64,000 nucleotides of DNA. Source: an uncultured Oscillospiraceae bacterium (GTDB lineage Bacteria > Bacillota > Clostridia > Oscillospirales > Oscillospiraceae). The position numbers and the translations under genes are program-made. Below are positions 18,987 to 27,951 of the stretch, piece after piece. The stretch covers positions 1 through 64,000 of the forward strand of contig CAMVRT010000007.1 in assembly GCA_947169975.1 (NCBI GenBank). Reading direction: 5' to 3'. The notes beneath the pieces are model-generated. The model saw only the letters and a list, made by a program, of their open reading frames with translations. It was not told the origin of the DNA and searched no databases. Each line of letters starts with the position of its first letter. Position 1 is the stretch's first letter.

Positions 18987-18993
18987 ACAATTC

Positions 18994-19320
18994 TCACTTG
19001 AACAGGTGGTCGATGGCGCGGTTCAGCTCGTCGATGGCCTCCTGATCGTGGGCCTCCACCGCGTCCACCACGCAGTGCTGGATGTGATCCTTCAGAATGA
19101 TGCGGCTGGTGGCACTCAAGGCCGAGCGGACGGCTGCCAGCTGGATCAGCACCTCGGAGCAGTCCCGCCCGTCCTCCACCATGCGCCGCACGGACTCCAG
19201 ATGGCCGATGGCCCGGCTCAGTCGGTTGAGCACGGCGGGGGTGTTCTCGTGGTGATGGGGGTGATCATGGACATGCTCATGCCCGTGATCATGGTCGTGG
19301 TCGTGATGGTGCTCGTGCAT
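18994..19320 (-). CDS. CsoR/RcnR/FrmR family metal-sensing repressor with a His-rich N-terminus
   Basis: MHEHHHDHDHDHGHEHVHDHPHHHENTPAVLNRLSRAIGHLESVRRMVEDGRDCSEVLIQLAAVRSALSATSRIILKDHIQHCV; C...HxxxC metal-site residues. Confidence 0.9.
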   Translation of the reverse strand: MHEHHHDHDHDHGHEHVHDHPHHHENTPAVLNRLSRAIGHLESVRRMVEDGRDCSEVLIQLAAVRSALSATSRIILKDHIQHCVVDAVEAHDQEAIDELNRAIDHLFK

Positions 19321-19404
19321 GGCGAAACCTCCCTGAAAAGCGCCGATATCCGGCGCAAGCTGTCAATTTGCCAACATTATAACCGTCGAAGCCGCAAAAA
19401 ACAA

Positions 19405-19416
19405 CCCCCCCGGGGG
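19405..19416. promoter_or_regulatory. candidate CsoR/RcnR-type operator (C7G5 tract) between the regulator and the nickel transporter
   Basis: acaaCCCCCCCGGGGGcttgcgc; abuts the inferred nikM promoter (TTGCGC-N16-TATACT). Confidence 0.5.
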
Positions 19417-19478
19417 CTTGCGCGACAAAAGAGCGATGGTATACTGAAATCACAGTAAAGTGAGAGAGGAGATTATCT

Positions 19479-20525
19479 ATGCATATGGCTGATGCGCTGC
19501 TGGCTCCGGCCGTGGCAGCAACCATGTATGTGGCGTCCGGCGCGGCCGCCGGCGTGTCCATCCACAAACTGCGGAAAGACGACGAGCCCCAGAAGCTGCC
19601 CACCATGGCGGTGACGGCGGCGCTGGTGTTTGCCGGACAGATGATCAACTACACCATCCCCGGCACCGGCTCCTCCGGCCACATGTGCGGCGGCATGCTG
19701 CTGTCGGCTCTGCTGGGTCCGCAGGCGGGCTTTTTGTCCATGATCGTGATTTTGGCTGTCCAATGCCTCTTCTTCGCTGACGGCGGACTGATGGCGCTGG
19801 GCGCGAATATCTGGAACATGGCCTTCTACGGCTGCTTCGTGGGCTATTATCTCATCTGGCGGCCCATTATGCGCAGCACCTGGTTCGGCGGCGATACCAA
19901 GGCCGCCCAGCGGCTGCGGATCATCGCGGCGTCCGTCATCGGCTGCGTGGTGACGCTGCAGCTGGGCGCCTTCTCCGTGGTGCTGGAGACCACCCTCTCA
20001 GGGATCACCGAGCTGCCGTTTGCCGCGTTCGTGGCGCTGATGCAGCCTATCCATCTGGCCATCGGCCTCATCGAAGGCGCGGTGACGGCGGCGGTGCTGG
20101 TGTTCGTGTATGAGTCCCGCCCCGTGCTGCTGCGTGATGTGAACGCAGTCTCCGGCAAGGCACACTCCCTGAAAGCCACCCTTGCTGTTCTGGCGGTGGT
20201 GGTGGTCATCGTGGGCGGCGGCCTTTCGCTGGTGGCCAGCTCCAACCCCGACGGTCTGGAGTGGGCGCTGTTCGGCAACGAGGAGGCCCAGGTAGAGAAC
20301 ATGCATCTGGATGAGGAGCATTTCGGCGTGGAGAGCAAGGCGGCGGATACGGCTGCCTCCATCCAGGACAGCACGTCCTTCCTGCCGGACTACGCCTTCC
20401 CCGAGAGCGACAGTCCCGCCGGCACCACCGTGTCCGGTCTGGTGGGTTCAGCTATCGTGGCGGCGCTTGCCGTGCTGATTGCGCTGGTGTTCGGCTTCTT
20501 CCGCCGGAAGAAAAAGGAAGCGTAA
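19479..20525 (+). CDS. nickel/cobalt ECF transporter S-component, NikMN (CbiM with C-terminal PDGLE/CbiN-like domain)
   Basis: MHMADALLAPAVAATMYVASGAAAGVSI... typical CbiM/NikM N-terminus; C-terminal SSNPDGLEWALFG. Confidence 0.9.
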   Translation: MHMADALLAPAVAATMYVASGAAAGVSIHKLRKDDEPQKLPTMAVTAALVFAGQMINYTIPGTGSSGHMCGGMLLSALLGPQAGFLSMIVILAVQCLFFADGGLMALGANIWNMAFYGCFVGYYLIWRPIMRSTWFGGDTKAAQRLRIIAASVIGCVVTLQLGAFSVVLETTLSGITELPFAAFVALMQPIHLAIGLIEGAVTAAVLVFVYESRPVLLRDVNAVSGKAHSLKATLAVLAVVVVIVGGGLSLVASSNPDGLEWALFGNEEAQVENMHLDEEHFGVESKAADTAASIQDSTSFLPDYAFPESDSPAGTTVSGLVGSAIVAALAVLIALVFGFFRRKKKEA

Positions 20526-20591
20526 ATACAAAAATGAACGGAACCGGGGCGTCTTCGGATGCCCCGGATTTCCGCATCTTCGAGGATCACC

Positions 20592-21404
20592 ATGAACAAA
20601 ATGGACCGCTCGATTCTGGCACTGCGGGAGATGGACGCGCTGGCTGCCGGGGACTCCCCGGTGCATCAGCTCCACCCCGTGGCCAAGCTGCTGACGACAA
20701 TTGCATATATCGCCGCCACGGTTTCCTTCGGCAAGTATCAGCTCAGCGGCCTGCTGGTGATGATCCTGTATCCGGCGCTGGTGTTCTCCCTCAGCGGCGT
20801 GGGCGTGGGCACGTGCCTGCGCAAGCTGCGCTTCGTGCTGCCGCTGGTGCTGGCGGTGGGCCTGTTCAACCCGCTGTTTGACCGCGCACCGCTGCTGACG
20901 GTGGGCGGAGTGACCGTGTCCGGCGGCGTGGTCAGCATGGTGACGCTGATGCTCAAGGGCGTTTTCTGCCTGGCGGCGTCCTTCCTGCTGATGGCCACCA
21001 CGTCCATTGACGATCTGTGCGCCGCCCTGCGGCGGCTCCACGTGCCGTCCCTGCTGGTGACACTGCTGCTGCTCACCTTCCGCTATGTGGGGGTGATGAC
21101 GGAGGAGCTGTCGGTGATGACCGACGCCTACCACCTCCGGGCTCCGGGGCAGAAGGGCATCCGCTTTGCCGCCTGGGGCTCGTTTCTGGGCCAGCTTCTG
21201 CTGCGCAGCATGGACCGGGCGGACGAGCTCTACGGCAGCATGCAGCTCCGGGGATTCTCCGGCAGCTTCGCTTACGCCGGGAGCAAACGCTTTTCCGGCC
21301 GCGACGCGGTGTGGCTGATCCTTTGGGCGCTGATCTTCGCCCTGTGCCGGAGCTTTGACGTAGCCGGCGTGCTTGGCGCGCTGCTGATGGGAGGAAACCG
21401 ATGA
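20592..21404 (+). CDS. ECF transporter transmembrane T component, CbiQ/NikQ-like
   Basis: MNKMDRSILALREMDALAAGDSPVHQLHPVAKLLTTIAYI...; between CbiM and CbiO homologs. Confidence 0.9.
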   Translation: MNKMDRSILALREMDALAAGDSPVHQLHPVAKLLTTIAYIAATVSFGKYQLSGLLVMILYPALVFSLSGVGVGTCLRKLRFVLPLVLAVGLFNPLFDRAPLLTVGGVTVSGGVVSMVTLMLKGVFCLAASFLLMATTSIDDLCAALRRLHVPSLLVTLLLLTFRYVGVMTEELSVMTDAYHLRAPGQKGIRFAAWGSFLGQLLLRSMDRADELYGSMQLRGFSGSFAYAGSKRFSGRDAVWLILWALIFALCRSFDVAGVLGALLMGGNR

Positions 21405-22120
21405 TCCAATTTGAGAACGTGACGGCGTACTATGAAAAGGACGCGCCGATCCTGAAAAACGTATCCTTCACCGTGGAGAGAGGAGAGGCCGTGGGCCTCA
21501 TCGGCGCCAACGGCGCTGGAAAGACCACGTTGATGCGCGCTTTGCTGGGACTGCTGCCCCACGAGGGGCGGATCACGGTGGACGGGGTCGAGGTGACGAA
21601 AAAGACCCTGCCGGAGATCCGGCGGAAGCTGGGATTCGTGCTCCAGAACTCCGACAACCAGATGTTCATGCCCACGGTGTACGAGGATATGATCTTCGGC
21701 CCGCTGAACTACGGGGCGAGCCGGGAGGAGGCCGAGGCGCGGGTGGACGCGGTGCTTTCCCGGCTGGAGCTCACGGAGCTGAAGCACCGCCACAACCACA
21801 AGCTCTCCGGCGGTGAGAAGCGGATGGCTGCCATTGCCACCGTGCTGGCCATGGAGCCGGAGGCCATATTGATGGACGAGCCCACCTCCGCGCTGGATCC
21901 CCAAAACCGCCGTCTGGTGATCAACACCGTCCGGGAGCTGCCGGAGACGAAGCTGATCACCTCCCACGATCTGGACATGATCTGGGACACCTGCGACCGT
22001 GTGATCCTGCTGGATCGCGGCACCGTGGCCGCCGACGGCCCGGCAGAGGAGATTCTGCGCAGCCGGGAGCTGCTGGAGACCAACCGCATGGAGCTGCCCC
22101 TGCGTTTTTCGGCGCTGTGA
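21401..22120 (+). CDS. ECF transporter ATP-binding protein, CbiO/NikO-like
   Basis: GANGAGKTTLMRALLGLL; HKLSGGEKRMAAIATVLAMEPEAILMDEPTSALDP. Confidence 0.93.
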   Translation: MIQFENVTAYYEKDAPILKNVSFTVERGEAVGLIGANGAGKTTLMRALLGLLPHEGRITVDGVEVTKKTLPEIRRKLGFVLQNSDNQMFMPTVYEDMIFGPLNYGASREEAEARVDAVLSRLELTELKHRHNHKLSGGEKRMAAIATVLAMEPEAILMDEPTSALDPQNRRLVINTVRELPETKLITSHDLDMIWDTCDRVILLDRGTVAADGPAEEILRSRELLETNRMELPLRFSAL

Positions 22121-22133
22121 GAATGAAAAACAG

Positions 22134-22168
22134 AACCGGCTGATTTCTGGTGAAATCAGCCGGTTTTG
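22134..22168. terminator. bidirectional terminator
   Basis: AACCGGCTGATTTC-N4-GAAATCAGCCGGTT-TTG. Confidence 0.8.
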
Positions 22169-22191
22169 TTTGTTTCAGATCAATTTGCCGC

Positions 22192-23724
22192 TCACTCCAG
22201 CTCCACCGTGGCGGGGGGCTTGCTGGTGACGTCGTAGAGGACGCGGTTCACGTGGGACACCTCGCCCACGATGCGGCCGGAGACCTTGTCCAGCAGCTCC
22301 CAGGGCAGGCGGGTCCAGGTGGCGGTCATGAAGTCCTGGGTCTGGACGGACCGCAGGGCCACGGCGTAGTCGTAGGTGCGCTCGTCGCCCATGACGCCCA
22401 CGGAGCGCATATTGGTCAGCGCGGCGAAGTACTGGCTGGCGGTGCGGTCCAGACCGGCATTTGCCATCTCCTCCCGGAAGATGGCGTCGGCCTCCCGCAG
22501 GATGGCCAGCTTCTCCTCGGTGACCTCGCCAATGATGCGGATGCCGAGGCCGGGACCGGGGAAGGGCTGGCGCCACACCAGAGCCTCCGGCAGACCCAGC
22601 TCCAGGCCCAGCTGGCGCACCTCGTCCTTGAACAGGCGGCGCAGGGGCTCGATGATATCCTCGAAATCCACGTAGTCGGGCAGGCCGCCTACGTTGTGGT
22701 GGCTCTTGATGACGGTGCTCTCGCCGCCCAGGCCGCTCTCCACCACGTCGGGGTAGATGGTGCCCTGGGCCAGGAACTCCACCTTGCCGATCTTCTTGGC
22801 CTCGGCCTCAAAGACCCGGATAAACTCCTCGCCGATGATCTTGCGCTTGCGCTCCGGCTCGGTGACGCCCGCCAGCTTCCCCAGGAAACGGTCCTTGGCG
22901 TTGACCCGGCGCACGTCCACGTGGAACTGGCGGGTCATGACCTCCTCCACCTGATCGCCCTCGTCCTTGCGGAGCAGGCCGTGGTCCACGAAGATGCAGG
23001 TCAGCTGATTGCCCACGGCGCGCTGGAGGAGCGCAGCCGCCACGGAGCTGTCCACGCCGCCGCTGAGGGCCAGCAGGACCCGGCCGCTGCCAATTTTGGC
23101 CCGGCACTCGGCGATGGCCTCCTCCACATAGGAGGCCATGGTCCACTCACGGGTAAAGCCGCACACGCTGTACAGGAAGTTCTCCAGGATTTGGCGGCCG
23201 TACTCGGTGTGGTTTACCTCGGGGTGGAACTGCACGCCGTAGAGCCGCTTTTCCGCGTTTTCCACAGCGGCATGGCGGCATCCTGCGCTGGAGGCGATGA
23301 TGCGGAAGCCGGGGGCGGGGCGCTCCACCTCCACGCCGTGACTCATCCAGTAGATCGCCTTTTCCGGCACGCCGGCAAACAGGGGGGAGTCGCCGGACTG
23401 CCGGAGCTCCGTCTTGCCGTACTCCCGGGTATCGGCCCTGCGGCAGGCGCCGCCCAGCAGGTGCATCATCAGCTGCATGCCGTAGCAGATGCCCAACACG
23501 GGAATGCCCATCTCGAAAAGGGCCTTGTCCACCATGGGCGCGCCCTCGTCAAACACGGTGGCGGGACCGCCGGTGAAGATCAGGGCGTCAGGGGCAAAGT
23601 CACGCACCTCGTCCATGGAGATGCGGTAGGATTTGATCTCGCAGTATACGCCGCTCTCGCGGACGCGGCGGGCCACCAGCAGGTTGTACTGTCCGCCGAA
23701 ATCCAGGATCAGAACTCGTTTCAT
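22192..23724 (-). CDS. guaA: GMP synthase (glutamine-hydrolysing)
   Basis: [10 protein letters not shown] GATase; [17 protein letters not shown]-terminal [14 protein letters not shown] and KPPATVELE. Confidence 0.96.
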   Translation of the reverse strand: MKRVLILDFGGQYNLLVARRVRESGVYCEIKSYRISMDEVRDFAPDALIFTGGPATVFDEGAPMVDKALFEMGIPVLGICYGMQLMMHLLGGACRRADTREYGKTELRQSGDSPLFAGVPEKAIYWMSHGVEVERPAPGFRIIASSAGCRHAAVENAEKRLYGVQFHPEVNHTEYGRQILENFLYSVCGFTREWTMASYVEEAIAECRAKIGSGRVLLALSGGVDSSVAAALLQRAVGNQLTCIFVDHGLLRKDEGDQVEEVMTRQFHVDVRRVNAKDRFLGKLAGVTEPERKRKIIGEEFIRVFEAEAKKIGKVEFLAQGTIYPDVVESGLGGESTVIKSHHNVGGLPDYVDFEDIIEPLRRLFKDEVRQLGLELGLPEALVWRQPFPGPGLGIRIIGEVTEEKLAILREADAIFREEMANAGLDRTASQYFAALTNMRSVGVMGDERTYDYAVALRSVQTQDFMTATWTRLPWELLDKVSGRIVGEVSHVNRVLYDVTSKPPATVELE

Positions 23725-24305
23725 TCCTCGTCCTCCCGGAAGATGATCCCGTTTTCGTCGGCCTTCTCAATGACGGCCAGCGCCTTGTAGCGCACGCCAT
23801 CCATGGCGCGGAACTTGTCGCCACCGCCCTGAAAGCCCTTCTCCACAGCCACGCCGATGCCCTCCAGGGTGGCCCCGGCGGCGTTGACGATGTCCACGAG
23901 GCCCTGCATGGCGAAGCCGTTGGCCATAAAGTCGTCGATAATCAGCACGTGGTCGTTGGGACCCAGCCACTCCTGGGACACCAGCAGCGTGACCTTCTTC
24001 TTATATGTATAGGAGAACACCTCGCTCTGATAGAGGCCGCTCTCGATGTTGTCGCTCTTGGCCTTCTTGGCAAACAGCATGGGCACGCCGAACCTCTGGG
24101 CGCACACGGTGGCCAGGGCGATGCCGCTGGCCTCGGCGGTCAGCACGGTGGTAATTTTGCTGACGTCGAAATACCGGGCGAACTCGTCGGCGATGTCGTT
24201 GAGCAATTTGGTGTCCACGCGGTGGTTCAGAAAACCGTCCACCTTGATGATATTGCCGGGCAGCACCTTGCCCTCCCGGCGGATCCGTTCCTTCAGCAGT
24301 TCCAT
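23721..24305 (-). CDS. xpt: xanthine phosphoribosyltransferase
   Basis: [46 protein letters not shown]...[14 protein letters not shown]. Confidence 0.94.
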   Translation of the reverse strand: MELLKERIRREGKVLPGNIIKVDGFLNHRVDTKLLNDIADEFARYFDVSKITTVLTAEASGIALATVCAQRFGVPMLFAKKAKSDNIESGLYQSEVFSYTYKKKVTLLVSQEWLGPNDHVLIIDDFMANGFAMQGLVDIVNAAGATLEGIGVAVEKGFQGGGDKFRAMDGVRYKALAVIEKADENGIIFREDEE

Positions 24306-24530
24306 GGGCTCCACTCTCCTTTATCAGATGTTATTCTGCATAATAATACATCGTTTTTCATCTTATACGATACGGTGGAAAAATGCAAGGCGGCAAACCG
24401 GGAAAACGCCCTGTATCGGCCATATTTTTTTCCCCGAATCTGTTATTTTCACCATTGCGCTGATTTGTGAAAGCGATATAATGGGTAGGCAAAGATTCAA
24501 ACACTGGATTCAGTTTCACAGGGAGGTACT

Positions 24531-26027
24531 ATGAAAGAAACAATGAGACGGTTTGCGCTCCTTGCTGCGTGTCTGCTGCTGGCGGCGGCGCTGATCGGTT
24601 GCCACAAGCATAAGCCGGGCCCGGAGGCCACCTGCACGGAGCCCCAGAAGTGCACGGAGTGCGGTGAGGAGCTGAAGGGGGCCAAGGGCCACACCCCCGG
24701 CGACGAGGCCACCTGCACGGAGCCCCAGGTCTGCACCGTGTGCGGCGCGGTGCTGGCGGAGGCCAAGGGCCACACACCGGGTCCGGAGGCCACCTGCGCG
24801 GCGCCCCAGACCTGCACCGTTTGCGGCGAGGTGCTCAACGCGGTGGAGCACACCCCCGGCGACGAGGCCACCTGTACGGAGCCCCAGGTCTGCACCGTCT
24901 GCGGCGCGGAGCTGGCGGAGGCCAAGGGCCACACACCGGGGGCAGAGGCCACCTGTACGGAGCCCCAGAAGTGCACCGTCTGCGGCGAGGTGCTGGCGGA
25001 GGCCAAGGGCCACGACGTAGGCGACGACGGCAAGTGCAAGGTATGCGGCAAGCAGGTGGGCGCGCCTGCCGGAGAGTATAACCCAGGCACCACGGGGGAG
25101 CATGATCCGGCGGATGTGATCCCGGAGACCAAGGCGGAGGGCCACTACCATAACAACATCAGCGCCTATTACGGCAACAGCGTGCTGATCTGCGGCGACT
25201 ACGGTCTGGAGTACTTCAACCTGGGTACCTCCGGCAGCTCCAACTATGCCCGCATCGTCAATGCCTTTGCCGCCAAATATCCCGACATCAACGTCGCAAG
25301 TGTGCTGGTGCCCAAGAACTGCGCCTTTGAGAGCCCGGCGGGTTACACCGATCCTGGCCCCGCCACTAAGGAGTACATCGCCAATACCTATGGCATGATG
25401 GACAGCCGGATCAAGAAGGCGGACGTATTCGGCGTCATGTCCCAGCACGTGGGCGAGTACATGTTTTACCGCACCGACCATCACTGGACGGGTCTGGGCG
25501 CCTACTACGCCTACGTGGCCTACTGCAAGGCCAACGGCCTTACCGCCGCACCCTTGAGCAGCTACAGTACCGTCATCAACACGGGCTATATCGGCACGTT
25601 GTACACCTACGCCGGCGAGCCTGCGGCGCTGAAGGCCAACCCGGACTATACCGAGGCGCACCTGCCCCAGACGGGCTACCGGATGTCCTACCGCAGCGGC
25701 GGCACGTGGTACGACGGCAAAGCCGTCTATACCGGCTCCAACAGCTACGCCGGAACGTATCTGGGCGGCGACAAGCCGCTGACCGTCATCGAAACCGACA
25801 ACCACAACGGCAAGACGGTGGTGGTGTTCAAGGAGTCCTACGGCAACGCCTTTGTACCCTATCTCATCGACCAGTACCAGACGGTGATCGTGCTGGACAT
25901 CCGGGAGAGCGAGGGCTCCTTCAGCGAGTTGCTGAAGGATTATAACGTCACCGACGCGGTGATCATCAACAATCTGCAGGCGGCGGTCAGCCTCCAGGAT
26001 TCTCTGGAGCGAAAGCTGATGTCCTGA
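24531..26027 (+). CDS. lipoprotein with tandem Cys-rich repeats fused to a DHHW (SGNH/AlgX-like) domain
   Basis: Lipobox AALIGC; five near-identical ~27-aa units xEATCTEPQxCTVCGxxLAEAKGHTPG plus a degenerate sixth; YRTDHHWTGLGAYYAYVAYCKANG. Confidence 0.85.
   Translation: MKETMRRFALLAACLLLAAALIGCHKHKPGPEATCTEPQKCTECGEELKGAKGHTPGDEATCTEPQVCTVCGAVLAEAKGHTPGPEATCAAPQTCTVCGEVLNAVEHTPGDEATCTEPQVCTVCGAELAEAKGHTPGAEATCTEPQKCTVCGEVLAEAKGHDVGDDGKCKVCGKQVGAPAGEYNPGTTGEHDPADVIPETKAEGHYHNNISAYYGNSVLICGDYGLEYFNLGTSGSSNYARIVNAFAAKYPDINVASVLVPKNCAFESPAGYTDPGPATKEYIANTYGMMDSRIKKADVFGVMSQHVGEYMFYRTDHHWTGLGAYYAYVAYCKANGLTAAPLSSYSTVINTGYIGTLYTYAGEPAALKANPDYTEAHLPQTGYRMSYRSGGTWYDGKAVYTGSNSYAGTYLGGDKPLTVIETDNHNGKTVVVFKESYGNAFVPYLIDQYQTVIVLDIRESEGSFSELLKDYNVTDAVIINNLQAAVSLQDSLERKLMS
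24619..25060 (+). repeat. tandem ~81-bp coding repeat (5 units plus a partial)
   Basis: Recurring gaggccacctgYacggagccccagRWSTgcaccgtstgcggcg..gctggcggaggccaagggccacac. Confidence 0.85.
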
Positions 26028-26035
26028 AATGAAAT

Positions 26036-26064
26036 AGCCCTCCGGCCGCGGCCGGAGGGCTTTC
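26036..26064. terminator. bidirectional terminator
   Basis: AGCCCTCCGGCC-gc-GGCCGGAGGGCT. Confidence 0.75.
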
Positions 26065-26066
26065 CT

Positions 26067-26966
26067 TTATACGTTTGCGCCCAGGCTGTCCTTGACGAAG
26101 CTGACGAACTGCCGGGCGGCGGCGGTCAGCGGCACGCCGTGGAGTGTGCACATGTCGACGCTGCGAGGCGGAATGGTGAAGGCGGTTTTCAGCTTGCGCA
26201 GCTTGCCGCTATCCAGCTCCCGGCGGACGAACTCCTCCGTCACGCCGGCCACGCCGAAGCCGATGGCTGCCAGATCCACCAGCAGGCTCCGTGCGCCCAG
26301 CTCGATCTCCGGATCCAGCCGCAGACCGTTCTGCAGAAAGTACTTCTCCAGATACAGCCGGGAGGATGCCTTGCGCTCCAACAGGATCAGGGGGAACCGT
26401 GCGATCTCCTCCAGCGTATAGACGTGTTTGAAGTCGCATGGATAGTCGGCGGCGGCCACGAACACGGAGTGGGTGGCGAAGCAGGAAAAGGCGTCCACCG
26501 ATCCTGGCTCGGACGGGGTGCTGGCAAAGGCCACGTCCACCTTGCCGGACTGCAGCAGACCCAGCACCTTGTGGCTGCGGCCGGACACGATCTGAATGCG
26601 GATGGCGGGGTACCGCCGGTGGAATTTATCCAAATAGGGCAGCAAAAACTGGCTGGTTACAGTGTCGCTGGCGCCGATGATCAGGTGTCCCATCTGGAGC
26701 TGGCGGGTCTGGCTCAGCTTGGCCTCGCCGGTCTCCAGCAGGCCCATTGCGCTGCGGACGTATTCATACAGCATCTCGCCCTCGCCGGTGAGGGTCACGC
26801 CCCGGGAGTTCCGGGAGAACAGCCGGGTTTGCAGCTCACTCTCCAGCTGCTTGATGGACTGGCTGACGGCGGACTGGGAGATGTAGAGGGACTGGGCGGC
26901 GGCGGTGATGTTGCCGGCCTCGGCTACCTCTTTGAATACCTTGTAGAGCTCCAGCTTCACAGACAT
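26067..26966 (-). CDS. LysR-family transcriptional regulator
   Basis: KVFKEVAEAGNITAAAQSLYISQSAVSQSIKQLESELQTRLFSRNSRGVTLTGEGE. Confidence 0.95.
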   Translation of the reverse strand: MSVKLELYKVFKEVAEAGNITAAAQSLYISQSAVSQSIKQLESELQTRLFSRNSRGVTLTGEGEMLYEYVRSAMGLLETGEAKLSQTRQLQMGHLIIGASDTVTSQFLLPYLDKFHRRYPAIRIQIVSGRSHKVLGLLQSGKVDVAFASTPSEPGSVDAFSCFATHSVFVAAADYPCDFKHVYTLEEIARFPLILLERKASSRLYLEKYFLQNGLRLDPEIELGARSLLVDLAAIGFGVAGVTEEFVRRELDSGKLRKLKTAFTIPPRSVDMCTLHGVPLTAAARQFVSFVKDSLGANV

Positions 26967-27072
26967 AACGGCACCTCATAAGATAGATGAATGACGAATG
27001 GCAAAACATTTGTAAAAATTATACCACATGAAATCATCGGATGGCAAGAAGTTTTTACAATAGCGGCAATAA

Positions 27073-27130
27073 AGCCTCCCCCCACTGGTGGGGGAAGGCG
27101 GCACGGCGAAGCGGTGACGGATGAGGGGGG
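27073..27130. repeat. REP-like palindromic intergenic repeat
   Basis: gcctccccccactggtgggggaaggcggcacggcgaagcggtgacggatgagggggg; hairpin-forming GC-rich unit. Confidence 0.5.
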
Positions 27131-27137
27131 AGAAGAC

Positions 27138-27668
27138 TTACCGCCGGAGCTGCTCCCAGATGGCGATCTCTCCGGTTTGCCGGGTCTTATACATATCAAT
27201 GACGCGCTGGTTGCGGCTGCCCCGGAACTGGAGACGGATGTCCTTCTCCGCCTCCACGAAAGGTCCGTCCACCAGCACGTCGATGCGGGAGAGCATCTCG
27301 TCGGTGACCTCGCAGCGGTGACGGCTGCCGTCGCGGCGTAGGTCCTCCAGCGTGCAGCCGGTGAACACCCACACGGTCTTGGCGGGAAACCGCTCCTTCA
27401 CGCGGCGCAGCAGCCCCACCAGCTCCCGCTGATTCTCCGGCTCAAAGGGTTCGCCGCCCAGCACGGTGAGGCCGCCCACGTAAGACTTCTCCAGCTCGGC
27501 ATAGATCTCCGCCTCGGTATCGGCGGTGTAGGGCGTGCCGTAGCAGAAGTCCCAGGTCTGGGGCTGGAAGCAGCCGGGGCAGCGGTTGGTGCAGCCGCTG
27601 ACGAACAGGCTGACCCGCACGCCGATGCCGTTGGCGATATCGCATTTTTTCAGTTCCCCGTAGTACAT
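27138..27668 (-). CDS. nrdG: anaerobic ribonucleotide reductase activating protein (radical SAM)
   Basis: MYYGELKKCDIANGIGVRVSLFVSGCTNRCPGCFQPQTW (CxxxCxxC). Confidence 0.94.
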   Translation of the reverse strand: MYYGELKKCDIANGIGVRVSLFVSGCTNRCPGCFQPQTWDFCYGTPYTADTEAEIYAELEKSYVGGLTVLGGEPFEPENQRELVGLLRRVKERFPAKTVWVFTGCTLEDLRRDGSRHRCEVTDEMLSRIDVLVDGPFVEAEKDIRLQFRGSRNQRVIDMYKTRQTGEIAIWEQLRR

Positions 27669-27683
27669 GGCAATTCCTCGTAA

Positions 27684-27947
27684 AAAGGGGGCGGGCATTG
27701 CCCGCCCCACAATAATAGATAAAAGCATCGCAGATTTCGCGTCCGCAGACGCGAAGAAATCCAATCATTTTTTGCCGCGGCGTTAAGTGAGTGCCCAAAT
27801 CTGCGATTTGGCTGCACGAACTTATGCGTAGCAAAGCGAAGAAGTACGTGGCAAAAAATCCCTCTCAGCCTGCAAACGTGCGAGCGTAGCGAGTGCGCTG
27901 CCGCAGGCGGCAATCCTTCTCGGCCAAAATCCGCAGATTTTGGCCGA
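27684..27947. repeat. cluster of intergenic palindromes between nrdD and nrdG
   Basis: GGGGCGGGCAATGCCCGCCCC-type hairpin, TTCGCGTC-cgca-GACGCGAA (27736-27755), CAAATC-tgc-GATTTG (27796-27810), CGGCCAAAATC-cgca-GATTTTGGCCG (27921-27946). Confidence 0.75.
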
Positions 27948-27951
27948 TTAT

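Noticed and set aside
22150-23790. 546-aa plus-strand ORF opposite guaA
   Set aside because: Shadow ORF; guaA motifs are definitive
24306-24530. Guanine riboswitch upstream of xpt-guaA
   Set aside because: The leader is short and AU-rich and lacks the purine-riboswitch core and a terminator
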